In this document: one piece after another, positions 1 to 6,927 of the stretch | Position numbering within the stretch: the stretch's first letter is position 1 | Layout of the letters: every line of letters starts with the position of its first letter | From: Gammaproteobacteria bacterium UBA3498 | GTDB lineage: Bacteria > Pseudomonadota > Gammaproteobacteria > Pseudomonadales > Pseudohongiellaceae | Reading direction: 5' to 3' | Length of the DNA: 11,128 nucleotides | NCBI GenBank assembly: GCA_002377605.1 | Contig: DFQD01000149.1 | Location: 1 to 11,128 of the forward strand | Program-made: the position numbers and the translations under genes | The notes under the pieces: model-generated | Database searches by the model: none | Told to the model about the DNA's origin: nothing | The model's input: the letters and a program-made list of their open reading frames with translations, nothing else

Positions 1-594
1 CAAGCTCAGGTTCGCATTGAGTTTGCTGATGGCGTTTACAATTCTGACGATGCAGTCATGTCTTCCATATATACCAATTATTTTGGTAGCGGCATGTCCA
101 GTGTTGTATTCCAGGAACTGCGCGAAGCCCGCGCCCTGGCCTACTCTGCTCAGGCACGCTATGCTCAGGGCGGTCGAGAAAATGCAGAAAACTTAATGCT
201 CGGAGCCATCGGTACCCAAACTGATAAAACAGTTGATGCCCTCGAAGCCTTTATCGATCTTATCGATAACATGCCCTCCTCATCCGAGCGATTCGAAGAA
301 GCAGTCAATTCACAATTGAATCGATATCGCACGTCAAAGTTGAATTTCAGAGAAGTAATTGGCGCTGTTCGAAGCTGGGAACGTCTTGGCTTCGAAACTG
401 ACCCAAGAATACAGCGTTATCAGGAATTACAAACAGCAAGCCTTGAAGACTTGGTCGAATTTCAACAGGACCACGTTCAGGGCCGACCAAAACTTATTTC
501 CATAGTTGGTGATCTTTCTATCATAGACACTGAGGAACTTGAGAAATTTGGCATGGTCGAAGAAATTCAGGTCGGACAACTATTCGTCGACTAA
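1..594 (+). CDS. M16 family metallopeptidase, C-terminal part (5' end outside window)
   Basis: The reading frame is open from base 1, so this is the last 197 codons of a longer gene; the Met at base 58 is internal, not a start. The protein resembles the C-terminal domain of M16 (insulinase/mitochondrial-processing-peptidase-like) zinc peptidases. Visible hallmarks are the segment YTNYFGSGMSSVVFQELREA followed by RALAYS (fragment residues 24-49), which matches the family's 'LxxxLREKRGLAYS'-type motif with its Arg/Tyr pair, and the late helix-strand region ending VGDLS. The catalytic HxxEH motif of M16 sits in the N-terminal domain, which lies upstream of this window, so I cannot tell whether this chain is the catalytic or the substrate-binding partner. 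In proteobacteria these proteins are commonly periplasmic and often encoded in pairs. It ends 82 bases before the ABC exporter ATPase, with a hairpin and a candidate promoter between. The family call is firm; activity is undetermined. Confidence 0.88.
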   Translation, partial: QAQVRIEFADGVYNSDDAVMSSIYTNYFGSGMSSVVFQELREARALAYSAQARYAQGGRENAENLMLGAIGTQTDKTVDALEAFIDLIDNMPSSSERFEEAVNSQLNRYRTSKLNFREVIGAVRSWERLGFETDPRIQRYQELQTASLEDLVEFQQDHVQGRPKLISIVGDLSIIDTEELEKFGMVEEIQVGQLFVD

Positions 595-603
595 TAGGCG
601 CAA

Positions 604-629
604 GGCGGTGTTGCTTATACAGCACCGCT
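604..629 (+). other. GC-rich hairpin between the M16 and ABC exporter genes
   Basis: Bases 605-613 (GCGGTGTTG) pair with 620-628 (CAGCACCGC) to make a 9-bp stem with one G-U pair and a 6-base loop; the 604/629 pair could add another G-U. It begins ten bases after the M16 stop codon. It is not a classic intrinsic terminator because no T-run follows directly; the nearest T-rich stretch (about 653-659) is some 25 bases downstream. It may be a weak terminator, an mRNA 3'-end stabiliser, or a structured element at the start of the next transcript. Confidence 0.5.
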
Positions 630-637
630 AATATAAT
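611..637 (+). promoter_or_regulatory. Candidate sigma-70-type promoter for the exporter operon
   Basis: A perfect TATAAT hexamer lies at 632-637, 39 bases before the ATG of the ABC ATPase gene. The best -35 candidate is TTGCTT (611-616) with a 15-base spacer, which is poor and short. The -35 element lies inside the hairpin at 604-629, so promoter and hairpin overlap. The hexamer is seen directly; its use as a promoter is inference, supported only by its place in the one real gap upstream of this gene run. Confidence 0.35.
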
Positions 638-676
638 CAATAAAGTCGAGCTTCTTTTTATTAGTAATTTGCATAA

Positions 677-1603
677 ATGAGCGCAGCCAATAGTGCACTT
701 GCCTTATCCGTAAACGGACTTAATAAAAGTTACGGATCATTCGAAGTTTTAAAAAACTTAGATCTTTCGGTTCAACAAGGATCTATTCTTGGATTGGTTG
801 GACTTAATGGTTCCGGCAAGACCACTACAATCGAATGTATTTTAGGATTACAAGCAAGCAATAGCGGCTTCATTTCCCTGTTCGATTACTCGCCCCAAAA
901 CTTACATGAGGCACAAGGTAAGATCGTTGGCATTTTTGATACGCCGAGTTTGCACCCGAACCTCACCTTAAGGCAAAGCCTGGAGCATGCCGCGCTCTTA
1001 ACTGAGAACCAGGCTCGCTCACCTGCGCGAGTAGAAGAACTGCTGAGTATTAAGCAATTTGCGAAATTTAAAATTCGGCATCTATCCCTAGGGAACAAAC
1101 GCCGAGCTTCTTTAGCTCATGCCTTATTAAGTAATCCTGACTTCATTGTATTAGACGAACCATTCAATGGGCTTGATGCAGGGGGCGTAGACGACGTACT
1201 GGAATTGATTCAACAACTTAATGATGAAGAAGGAACTACATTTCTACTTTCCAGCCATCAACTACCCTACCTAGAAAGCATCTGCAGTCATATCGCAATC
1301 CTTCATGAAGGAACAATTGCAGCAAGTGGTGCTATTAAAAATTTGCTGGAAGGATCTAAACATACTGTGTTATTGCGATCTGAATCTCCCTCCGACGCAC
1401 TGAGTTTTCTCCAACAACTTAAAGATATAACCGTCATCAATCCAAATGCTAGCGGTTACATTCAATTAGAAACAGCCGAATTAGATTCGTCTGAATTAAA
1501 TCGCCAACTTGTCACAAACAACATCGCAGTAGATGAACTCATTCTACAAAGAGCATCATTAAGCAATCTATTCCGCTCCATCACGAGCAAGGGCAAATCA
1601 TGA
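677..1603 (+). CDS. ABC-2 type exporter, ATP-binding subunit (BcrA/CcmA-like)
   Basis: A cytoplasmic ATPase of 308 residues, the usual length for ABC-2 exporter ATPases, predicted to drive the permease encoded next. Motifs in order: Walker A GLNGSGKTT at residues 42-50; a Q-loop region FDTPSLHPNLT at 87-97 in which Asp88 stands where most ABC proteins have Gln; a degenerate signature LSLGN at 136-140 instead of LSGGQ; Walker B FIVLDEP at 156-162; D-loop NGLD at 164-167; and the H-loop His194 in LSSHQ. The E/D-type Q-loop and SLG signature are typical of the BcrA/lantibiotic-immunity branch. About 80 residues follow the H-loop region as a C-terminal accessory domain. The ATG at 677 has no clear Shine-Dalgarno sequence, but the protein aligns naturally from it. 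The stop overlaps the permease start as ATGA. The substrate could be a peptide, antibiotic, lipid or other molecule; the sequence does not say. Confidence 0.93.
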   Translation: MSAANSALALSVNGLNKSYGSFEVLKNLDLSVQQGSILGLVGLNGSGKTTTIECILGLQASNSGFISLFDYSPQNLHEAQGKIVGIFDTPSLHPNLTLRQSLEHAALLTENQARSPARVEELLSIKQFAKFKIRHLSLGNKRRASLAHALLSNPDFIVLDEPFNGLDAGGVDDVLELIQQLNDEEGTTFLLSSHQLPYLESICSHIAILHEGTIAASGAIKNLLEGSKHTVLLRSESPSDALSFLQQLKDITVINPNASGYIQLETAELDSSELNRQLVTNNIAVDELILQRASLSNLFRSITSKGKS

Positions 1604-2457
1604 ATGGGCTTTTAACTGCCTTAAAATCAGAGTTGTTCATAGCATTGCGCACCTTTGCTAGCAATTTAATTCTACTAGCACCCGCCCTAGTGATCGTTCT
1701 GCAGAATGCTTTGTTATGGATAACGGAAACAGGGCAAGCTGCCAGAGATAACTTAATGGGAAGTCCTAGTTTCGATGAAGTGGTTAGTACCAATGCCTAT
1801 GGTTACTTCGTTGATAGCATGAGCACTGGTCTTACCATGCTAAGTTTGTTGTTAGTTGCCCAAGCCGCGTACAGTTTTAGTTTCGACAGAGATACTGGGC
1901 TCGTGCGCCACCTGCTAATTCGACGTATTAGCCGATCTGCCTTAATCCTAGCAAAACTTGTATACCTGCATTTGCTCGCACTCCTATCATTTATAGTTTT
2001 ATTAATCACTGCCTATATCTTCAGCGATTTGTTTTGGCAATTCGGGCCTATCGTAGAGGATGGCTTTGAATTAATTGGCGAGGATGAAATCCTGTTTGAG
2101 ATCCAAACTGGATTAAAATTGGCTTTAGTGCCGCTTCCTGCGGCAATAGCGTTTGGGTTGTTAATTTCCGTTTGTGCCCAGTCTGCCACTCAGGCCATCA
2201 CAACTGCTCTGGGTATAACTTTAGCCATCGATATCTTCAAATCTATGTTGGGAGACTATGCAAATTTTGTTTACGCTCGCTTTCAACCTTCACTCATCGA
2301 CGCATCCTACTTACAGGATGTCTCGCGAATAGTTAGGGGTTATTCCGATGTCTTAGTGGATGAAAATTTGTTACAGATGAATCTATGGGTACCAATTCCT
2401 GCTTTGATAATATTTGTTTCTATAACCCTCGTGGTTATTCAGCATAAAAAGATCTGA
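1600..2457 (+). CDS. ABC-2 type exporter, permease subunit
   Basis: An inner-membrane protein of 285 residues with about six hydrophobic segments, near residues 22-41, 77-94, 118-142, 172-192, 196-214 and 263-281. This is the standard ABC-2 permease layout, with a large loop between the first two helices (about 42-76). The cytoplasmic segment around residues 96-120 (RDTGLVRHLLIRRISRSAL followed by ILAKL) matches the family's coupling region, usually written E/D-x-x-x-G-x-x-x-x-L-L-x-x-P-x-S-R. Its ATG overlaps the stop of the ATPase gene (ATGA), and AAGGG at 1589-1593 gives a ribosome binding site at good spacing, so translation is probably coupled. With the ATPase it should form a 2+2 exporter; I see no second permease gene, so a homodimer is likely. 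The substrate is unknown. Confidence 0.88.
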   Translation: MNGLLTALKSELFIALRTFASNLILLAPALVIVLQNALLWITETGQAARDNLMGSPSFDEVVSTNAYGYFVDSMSTGLTMLSLLLVAQAAYSFSFDRDTGLVRHLLIRRISRSALILAKLVYLHLLALLSFIVLLITAYIFSDLFWQFGPIVEDGFELIGEDEILFEIQTGLKLALVPLPAAIAFGLLISVCAQSATQAITTALGITLAIDIFKSMLGDYANFVYARFQPSLIDASYLQDVSRIVRGYSDVLVDENLLQMNLWVPIPALIIFVSITLVVIQHKKI

Positions 2458-2466
2458 AGGCCTTAT

Positions 2467-2478
2467 GGGAGAATCCAG
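2467..2478 (+). promoter_or_regulatory. Ribosome binding site supporting the GTG start at 2479
   Basis: GGAG at 2468-2471 lies seven bases upstream of GTG (2479). No in-frame ATG occurs near the start, and the peptide from this GTG begins with a good signal sequence, so the GTG start is well supported. Confidence 0.6.
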
Positions 2479-3417
2479 GTGAAATCGTTTGTGCTCTTAA
2501 TATTTCTGACATCACTAGCTACTTGCGTAAATTATGACCCGGCAATTTTGACACCAACCGTTTCTCTCTCTTCTGAGGAAGTCAGCCTTAGATCGGATCG
2601 AGATGGAAACTTAAGGGTCGATTTTGGGCTAGAAGTGGGACTGAACGAGAGCGATTCTTTACTCAGCGTCGAAGTGTTACCCGGAGTACGAGTGCGAAAT
2701 GTTGTTGATAACGGTGCAGCAGATTTAGCAGGCCTTCAGGTTGGCGATATTATTCTTGCCATTGACGGAATGGAAACTAATCATCCAGATACAATAAAAG
2801 CCCTACAACAAACCTCTATTAACTCGACATTTGAATTTCGCGGACAAAGAAACACTACGGTATTCGAAACCACCGTTCAGGGCAGAGTTATAAGCAATAG
2901 CACTACTCCGGAAGAACTTTATCGAATCGATCCCATTGCCACTCGTGCCGGTTACAGAAGCGAAATAGCTTCAATAGGCAGTGAAACCGTAGCGGCAGCG
3001 CGAGTTGTAGAACTGTTTCCTGAAAGCCCATTACCTATGGCGGACATTGCTATTGACGATTTAGTTCTGCGACTGAATGGTGTAAATCTAAATTCCGCCC
3101 AGGATCTGATAACGCGCATAATCAGAGATCATGAACTGGGCGAAGAAGTTGCTCTGACCGTTTATAATGGCGACCACGTGACTGAAACAACAGTGCAACT
3201 CTGGGATCCAGGCCGACGAATCAGTCGTATAAATATAGGACCATTGCTGCAATACGAGTCATCCTTAAGCCCTTCTAGTGAAACTTTTTCATTACTGGAC
3301 TTCTGGTTATTCGCCGTATACAGCTATTCAAGAATTGAGGGTGAAAGATCACATAACATTTTTGGCCTATTCAATATAACCAGCGACTACGGTGAGCTAA
3401 CCGAGATAGAAGATTAA
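2479..3417 (+). CDS. Exported protein with two PDZ-like domains, no protease domain
   Basis: A 312-residue envelope protein starting at GTG. Residues 1-16 form a short signal sequence ending in LATC; this resembles a lipobox but has Thr at -1 where Gly, Ala or Ser is usual, so lipidation at Cys16 is possible, not certain. A first PDZ-like domain spans about residues 66-135, with the diagnostic core GAADLAGLQVGDIILAIDG at 79-97. A second, more diverged one spans about 174-240 (SPLPMADIAIDDLVLRLNG at 183-201). PDZ pairs of this kind follow the trypsin-like domain in DegP/DegQ and occur in site-2 and C-terminal processing proteases, but here the only other regions are an N-terminal stretch and a C-terminal tail (about 245-312) with a hydrophobic patch at 271-283. 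The protein is therefore likely a periplasmic binding or scaffold protein. It starts 21 bases after the permease gene and ends seven bases before the next, so it belongs to the same operon. Confidence 0.82.
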   Translation: MKSFVLLIFLTSLATCVNYDPAILTPTVSLSSEEVSLRSDRDGNLRVDFGLEVGLNESDSLLSVEVLPGVRVRNVVDNGAADLAGLQVGDIILAIDGMETNHPDTIKALQQTSINSTFEFRGQRNTTVFETTVQGRVISNSTTPEELYRIDPIATRAGYRSEIASIGSETVAAARVVELFPESPLPMADIAIDDLVLRLNGVNLNSAQDLITRIIRDHELGEEVALTVYNGDHVTETTVQLWDPGRRISRINIGPLLQYESSLSPSSETFSLLDFWLFAVYSYSRIEGERSHNIFGLFNITSDYGELTEIED

Positions 3418-3424
3418 GATAAAA

Positions 3425-4987
3425 ATGAGAAGGGTAGGCACTACACTTATAGCAAAGATAGCAATGCTGCCTGCAGTTTTGCTTGCCGGTGTTTGTCTTG
3501 CTCAAAACAATTATGTCGCTTTCGAATTAGAACGAGATAATAATTGGGAGCGATTAATCACCGAAGACGTCAACGGCGATGGCGCCAAAGACTTAATCTT
3601 CAGCCACTACGATTCAGCAATTGGCAGAGAACTACATATTCATCACCAGCAGGATGATGGTAATTTTTCTGCAACTCCCCAACGTGTCGAAATCAAAACT
3701 GAAATAATCGCAGTTGGTTTCGCCGATTTACGCTCTGATCCCGGTAAAGAATTAGTGCTACTAGCTAATAACGGTGTTTTTAGTCTCTCAACTGCAGTTG
3801 AAGGTTATACCGGCAACATAAAACTTCTATTCGAATGGAGCTTAGTTGCAGCAATTCCTGACCAAGAAGAGGTCGAATTTCTAAACCACATTGACGATAT
3901 TAATGGTGATGGCGAAATCGATTTTCTATTACCAGGAAAGGAGAATTTCGGATTCTTTGTCGGCAAAGGCAATGAGCAATTTGAATTGATTGCGACCATA
4001 CAAACCATTAATGAAAATCTGACCACATCCCAACGCAATACTCAGGAAGCAGGCTTAAGTGCAAGTATTAGCATCAATTCCAACGAAGGTGTAATGGTTG
4101 AATTGCGCGCAGAAACCCCCTCCCCCTTTGCGGGATTCATAGAAACCTGGGAATCAATATCTACGGATTCTCGAGCCCTTCTAAGAACCGCAAACTGGAT
4201 GCCCACTGCATTACTCGCAGAACTGAATGATGATGACTTGAAAGATTTAATCTATCTGAATGTTGGTGATGACGGACTAGGCCAACTCAACATCCATTAT
4301 CAAGATACATCCAACGGCTTTTCTAAGATTCCGAATTGGCAGGGCTCAATTGAGACTAGCGGTGATATCCGCTTAGTAGACATGAACAATGATGGATATC
4401 AGGACCTGTTGCGATTAAATGGCGAAGGTAATGAATGGGATGCCCGTTTCTACCTTAATTCCAGAGGCAAATTCGATCTGCAACAGCCGAATCAGATTAT
4501 GCGTTTCTCGGGCTACGACGTGAGACTTGAGTTTATTGATCTAGCCTACGAGGACAAGCCTATTCTGAATGTGAGCTATTACACCATACCGGTAGTTGAT
4601 GCCATTCGTAATGCCAGCATAAATCGTACTCAACTGCTTTACAGCGCCACATCAGCAGAACCAGGCCAGTTGTTTGCCCGCCGACCAAATTCCCGTCTGG
4701 AAGAAAGTTTCTCTGCAACTAACGTACGAGGCTTATCGGAACAAATGTCACTTCAATATGACGTAGACGGCGACGGCACAAATGACGCTCTATATGTGAC
4801 GGAAAATGGAACGCTTGCTGCTAAGAAAATAGACGCACAGCTACAAATTGACGACACCCCCTTTTGGGAGTACATATCTTCCCGCTCGGTATTCGAATTC
4901 GAAGTGCTTGCACTAAATTCTGATTCGATCCCTGATCTGCTGCTACGCCATGGCACAACCACTTCTCTCTTGATAGGTGTGCCGTGA
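3425..4987 (+). CDS. Secreted FG-GAP/VCBS-type repeat protein (first of two tandem paralogs)
   Basis: A 520-residue exported protein. Residues 1-26 form a signal peptide (positively charged start, hydrophobic core, likely cleavage after CLA). The mature part carries spaced Asp-rich motifs of the DxNxDGxxD type, each followed by a beta strand: 48-56 DVNGDGAKD, 158-166 DINGDGEID, 319-327 DMNNDGYQD and 446-454 DVDGDGTND, plus degenerate copies near 268-274 and 498-504. Such motifs mark blades of FG-GAP/VCBS beta-propellers and usually bind calcium. No enzymatic motif is visible, so a binding or structural role outside the cytoplasm is likeliest. The ATG lies seven bases after the PDZ gene stop and lacks a strong Shine-Dalgarno sequence, suggesting translational coupling. 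Its stop overlaps the GTG of the next gene. The conserved FARRP motif at 417-421 recurs in that neighbour. The exact function is not recognised. Confidence 0.82.
   Translation: MRRVGTTLIAKIAMLPAVLLAGVCLAQNNYVAFELERDNNWERLITEDVNGDGAKDLIFSHYDSAIGRELHIHHQQDDGNFSATPQRVEIKTEIIAVGFADLRSDPGKELVLLANNGVFSLSTAVEGYTGNIKLLFEWSLVAAIPDQEEVEFLNHIDDINGDGEIDFLLPGKENFGFFVGKGNEQFELIATIQTINENLTTSQRNTQEAGLSASISINSNEGVMVELRAETPSPFAGFIETWESISTDSRALLRTANWMPTALLAELNDDDLKDLIYLNVGDDGLGQLNIHYQDTSNGFSKIPNWQGSIETSGDIRLVDMNNDGYQDLLRLNGEGNEWDARFYLNSRGKFDLQQPNQIMRFSGYDVRLEFIDLAYEDKPILNVSYYTIPVVDAIRNASINRTQLLYSATSAEPGQLFARRPNSRLEESFSATNVRGLSEQMSLQYDVDGDGTNDALYVTENGTLAAKKIDAQLQIDDTPFWEYISSRSVFEFEVLALNSDSIPDLLLRHGTTTSLLIGVP
4975..4986 (+). 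promoter_or_regulatory. Ribosome binding site and overlapping GTGA start for the second propeller gene
   Basis: AGGTG at 4975-4979 precedes GTG (4984) by four bases, and the GTG overlaps the upstream TGA stop (4985-4987). The signal peptide read from this GTG is intact, which supports it as the true start and argues for stop-start coupling between the two paralogs. Confidence 0.5.
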
Positions 4988-6639
4988 AAACTTTAAGCAA
5001 AATCATTCCTCTTTTATACACTTGCACAAGTTTTGGTCTAGCATTTGCAAACTCCCCTACATACACTCAGCTACCGTTCACCCTGCCGGCTGAAAGCGAA
5101 CAGCTAATCGTTGCAGACCTTAATGGTGATTCATTAAATGAGTTGATAACGGTAATCGATGAATCTCTGCGCATTTATTTCCAACGGGAAAATGGATTCG
5201 ATTTTGATAACGGTTATAAAGAGATTGATTTTTCCGGACAAGCTGTAGGCTGGGATCTGAGTAGTAATTATGGCGATAACGACCGAGCTTCCATTATTGC
5301 TCTGGTTAACGGTACTGATGCCTACGTTTGGCCGGTTCAAGATGAAACAATCCAAGAACCGCAACTGATCAAATCAGGACTACAAGGATTTCTAAGCAAG
5401 GGTGTCAATCGACTTTATTTTTCTCGGGATATAAACGGCGATAGCAATGAAGATCTCATTATCCCTGGCGCTGGCAACTTACATGTTTTTATTGCTGGCG
5501 CTAATTACAGTTATCAATCCGGTATAACCATAGAATCTGAAAACCGCATGCGCACAATGCTGCAGCCTAATGATCTGGAACGGCGAACCGGCCAAGCCTT
5601 GCGAATTCCTTTTTTGGAACTGCGAGACGTAAACAGTGACGGCTATGACGATTTGATTTCTCGAACCGACGAACGACTCGATGTCTTTATCGCAGATGAA
5701 ATTGGCGATGCCTATTTCACCAGTGACGCTTCTTACTCCATCGACATTGCTGAAATAGAAGAACGTCTGGGTGATTTCGATATTGATAATCTCGACTTTT
5801 CCAATTTGACTGGCGTACTCGCACTTACTCACGAAGAAGTGTTAGACGATGTCGATGGTGATGGCATCGAAGACTTACTGCTGCGCGAAGGTGGAAAAGT
5901 TTCACTGTTCGGCGGTACTGATAGCGGTATGAATCTGGAAGAACCACGCCAGGTATTACGTTCCGGTGGCAATGTTTTAAGTACTTTTCTCTATGATGAA
6001 AATGAAGACGGTTTGAAAGATCTCTGGCTTTGGCGAATAGAGCCTATTTCTGTTGGAGATATCTTTGTTTGGCTAGCAATTTCCGGCAGCGTTGCCATAG
6101 AAGCTTTTGTTTATCCTAATGATGGCGAACATTTTGCCCGACGACCAGCGCGGAAACTTACTGTCGATCTGCGCTTTCCTTCCGTTATTCGACTCGCTAC
6201 AACTTTCCAGGACTTAGCAGCGGAAGCAAGAGAGACTCAAACCGAAGAATTTATTCCAACTAACGTAGGTAATCTCGATGATGCTATCGATCAGGAAGAT
6301 CTATTAGTATTAATTGATAATCAGGTGAAATTGTTTCTTAACAGTATTGAGCCGGAAAATGATTCCGAAGAATTTCTCGGCGCATTAGAATACAGCCGCG
6401 ATCGAGACAGCTACGAAATAAATATTCGGGAAATGATTGACAATATCGTTATTGGCGGCAATCCCCATCTCTCATTAATCGAAGATCTTAATCCGGATAT
6501 CGCTATTGATCTTGGCACAACTGCAGAAAACGGCGACATCATCCCGGTTAGACTAAATGCGGATTTCCTCGACGATGTATTCGTGTTTACCCAACACGAC
6601 AGTAGTCAGATTCAAGGAATACTGTTACTCTCGAATTAA
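4984..6639 (+). CDS. Secreted FG-GAP/VCBS-type repeat protein (second tandem paralog)
   Basis: A 551-residue exported protein starting at GTG. Residues 1-22 are a signal peptide with a clean A-F-A cleavage site (after Ala22). Calcium-type Asp motifs occur at 45-53 DLNGDSLNE, 149-157 DINGDSNED, 215-223 DVNSDGYDD, 289-297 DVDGDGIED and 338-346 DENEDGLKD, each leading into a short hydrophobic strand, the pattern of FG-GAP/VCBS propeller blades. Spacing is irregular, about 65-105 residues, so blade count is uncertain. It shares architecture and the FARRP motif (384-388) with the upstream gene, and both proteins finish on a hydrophobic strand, as expected if the last strand closes the propeller. 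Overall it is very acidic, as is common for calcium-dependent secreted proteins. No catalytic motif is seen. Its tight overlap with the paralog implies matched expression and perhaps a heteromeric pair. The domain call is good; function is unknown. Confidence 0.82.
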   Translation: MKTLSKIIPLLYTCTSFGLAFANSPTYTQLPFTLPAESEQLIVADLNGDSLNELITVIDESLRIYFQRENGFDFDNGYKEIDFSGQAVGWDLSSNYGDNDRASIIALVNGTDAYVWPVQDETIQEPQLIKSGLQGFLSKGVNRLYFSRDINGDSNEDLIIPGAGNLHVFIAGANYSYQSGITIESENRMRTMLQPNDLERRTGQALRIPFLELRDVNSDGYDDLISRTDERLDVFIADEIGDAYFTSDASYSIDIAEIEERLGDFDIDNLDFSNLTGVLALTHEEVLDDVDGDGIEDLLLREGGKVSLFGGTDSGMNLEEPRQVLRSGGNVLSTFLYDENEDGLKDLWLWRIEPISVGDIFVWLAISGSVAIEAFVYPNDGEHFARRPARKLTVDLRFPSVIRLATTFQDLAAEARETQTEEFIPTNVGNLDDAIDQEDLLVLIDNQVKLFLNSIEPENDSEEFLGALEYSRDRDSYEINIREMIDNIVIGGNPHLSLIEDLNPDIAIDLGTTAENGDIIPVRLNADFLDDVFVFTQHDSSQIQGILLLSN

Positions 6640-6663
6640 CATCCATTTTCGCGAGCGCCAGTA

Positions 6664-6927
6664 ATGAGCGCTTTTACCATGCAAAAAGCAGTGTGGACGT
6701 CCTTCGGTATTGCTCTGGTACTGGTTAATATCGTTTCTGAAGTCGGTGAGTACTACACCGGCATTCATGTGCACATGCTATTACGGATTGCACTTATCGT
6801 CGGCGTCACTATTGGTACATCGGTGTTAGCGGGCGCGACAATACTAGTTTCTAAAATGGATGAAGAAGTTCCTCTTTCCGGTCATGTAAGAGACACACTA
6901 GGAGCGGATAGAAAGAAAGCAGATTAA
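6664..6927 (+). CDS. Small two-helix membrane protein, unknown function
   Basis: An 87-residue protein with two hydrophobic segments, about residues 9-25 and 37-62, joined by a short polar loop (SEVGEYYTGIHVH, about 25-37), followed by a charged tail of about 25 residues ending in Lys/Asp-rich sequence. The charge pattern suggests both ends are cytoplasmic. It starts 24 bases after the second propeller gene, so it is probably the last gene of the operon. No strong ribosome binding site is visible; Met6 (base 6679) is an alternative start. I do not recognise a family. The smooth two-helix pattern, the fit in the operon and the absence of any competing frame favour a real gene over a chance frame. 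It might anchor or stabilise another envelope component, but that is inference. Confidence 0.62.
   Translation: MSAFTMQKAVWTSFGIALVLVNIVSEVGEYYTGIHVHMLLRIALIVGVTIGTSVLAGATILVSKMDEEVPLSGHVRDTLGADRKKAD

Noticed and set aside
3566..3592. DVNGDGAKD-type motifs as EF-hands of a cytoplasmic calcium sensor
   Set aside because: The motifs sit before beta strands at blade-like intervals in signal-peptide-bearing proteins, which fits FG-GAP/VCBS propellers better than paired helix-loop-helix EF-hands.
5479..5832. 117-codon open frame on the - strand inside the second propeller gene
   Set aside because: It lies wholly antisense to a well-supported secreted protein and shows no recognisable domain or clear ribosome binding site.
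3425..6639. FG-GAP proteins as integrin-like adhesins of a phage or mobile element
   Set aside because: No integrase, transposase, phage structural gene or flanking repeat is present, and base composition looks like that of the neighbours.
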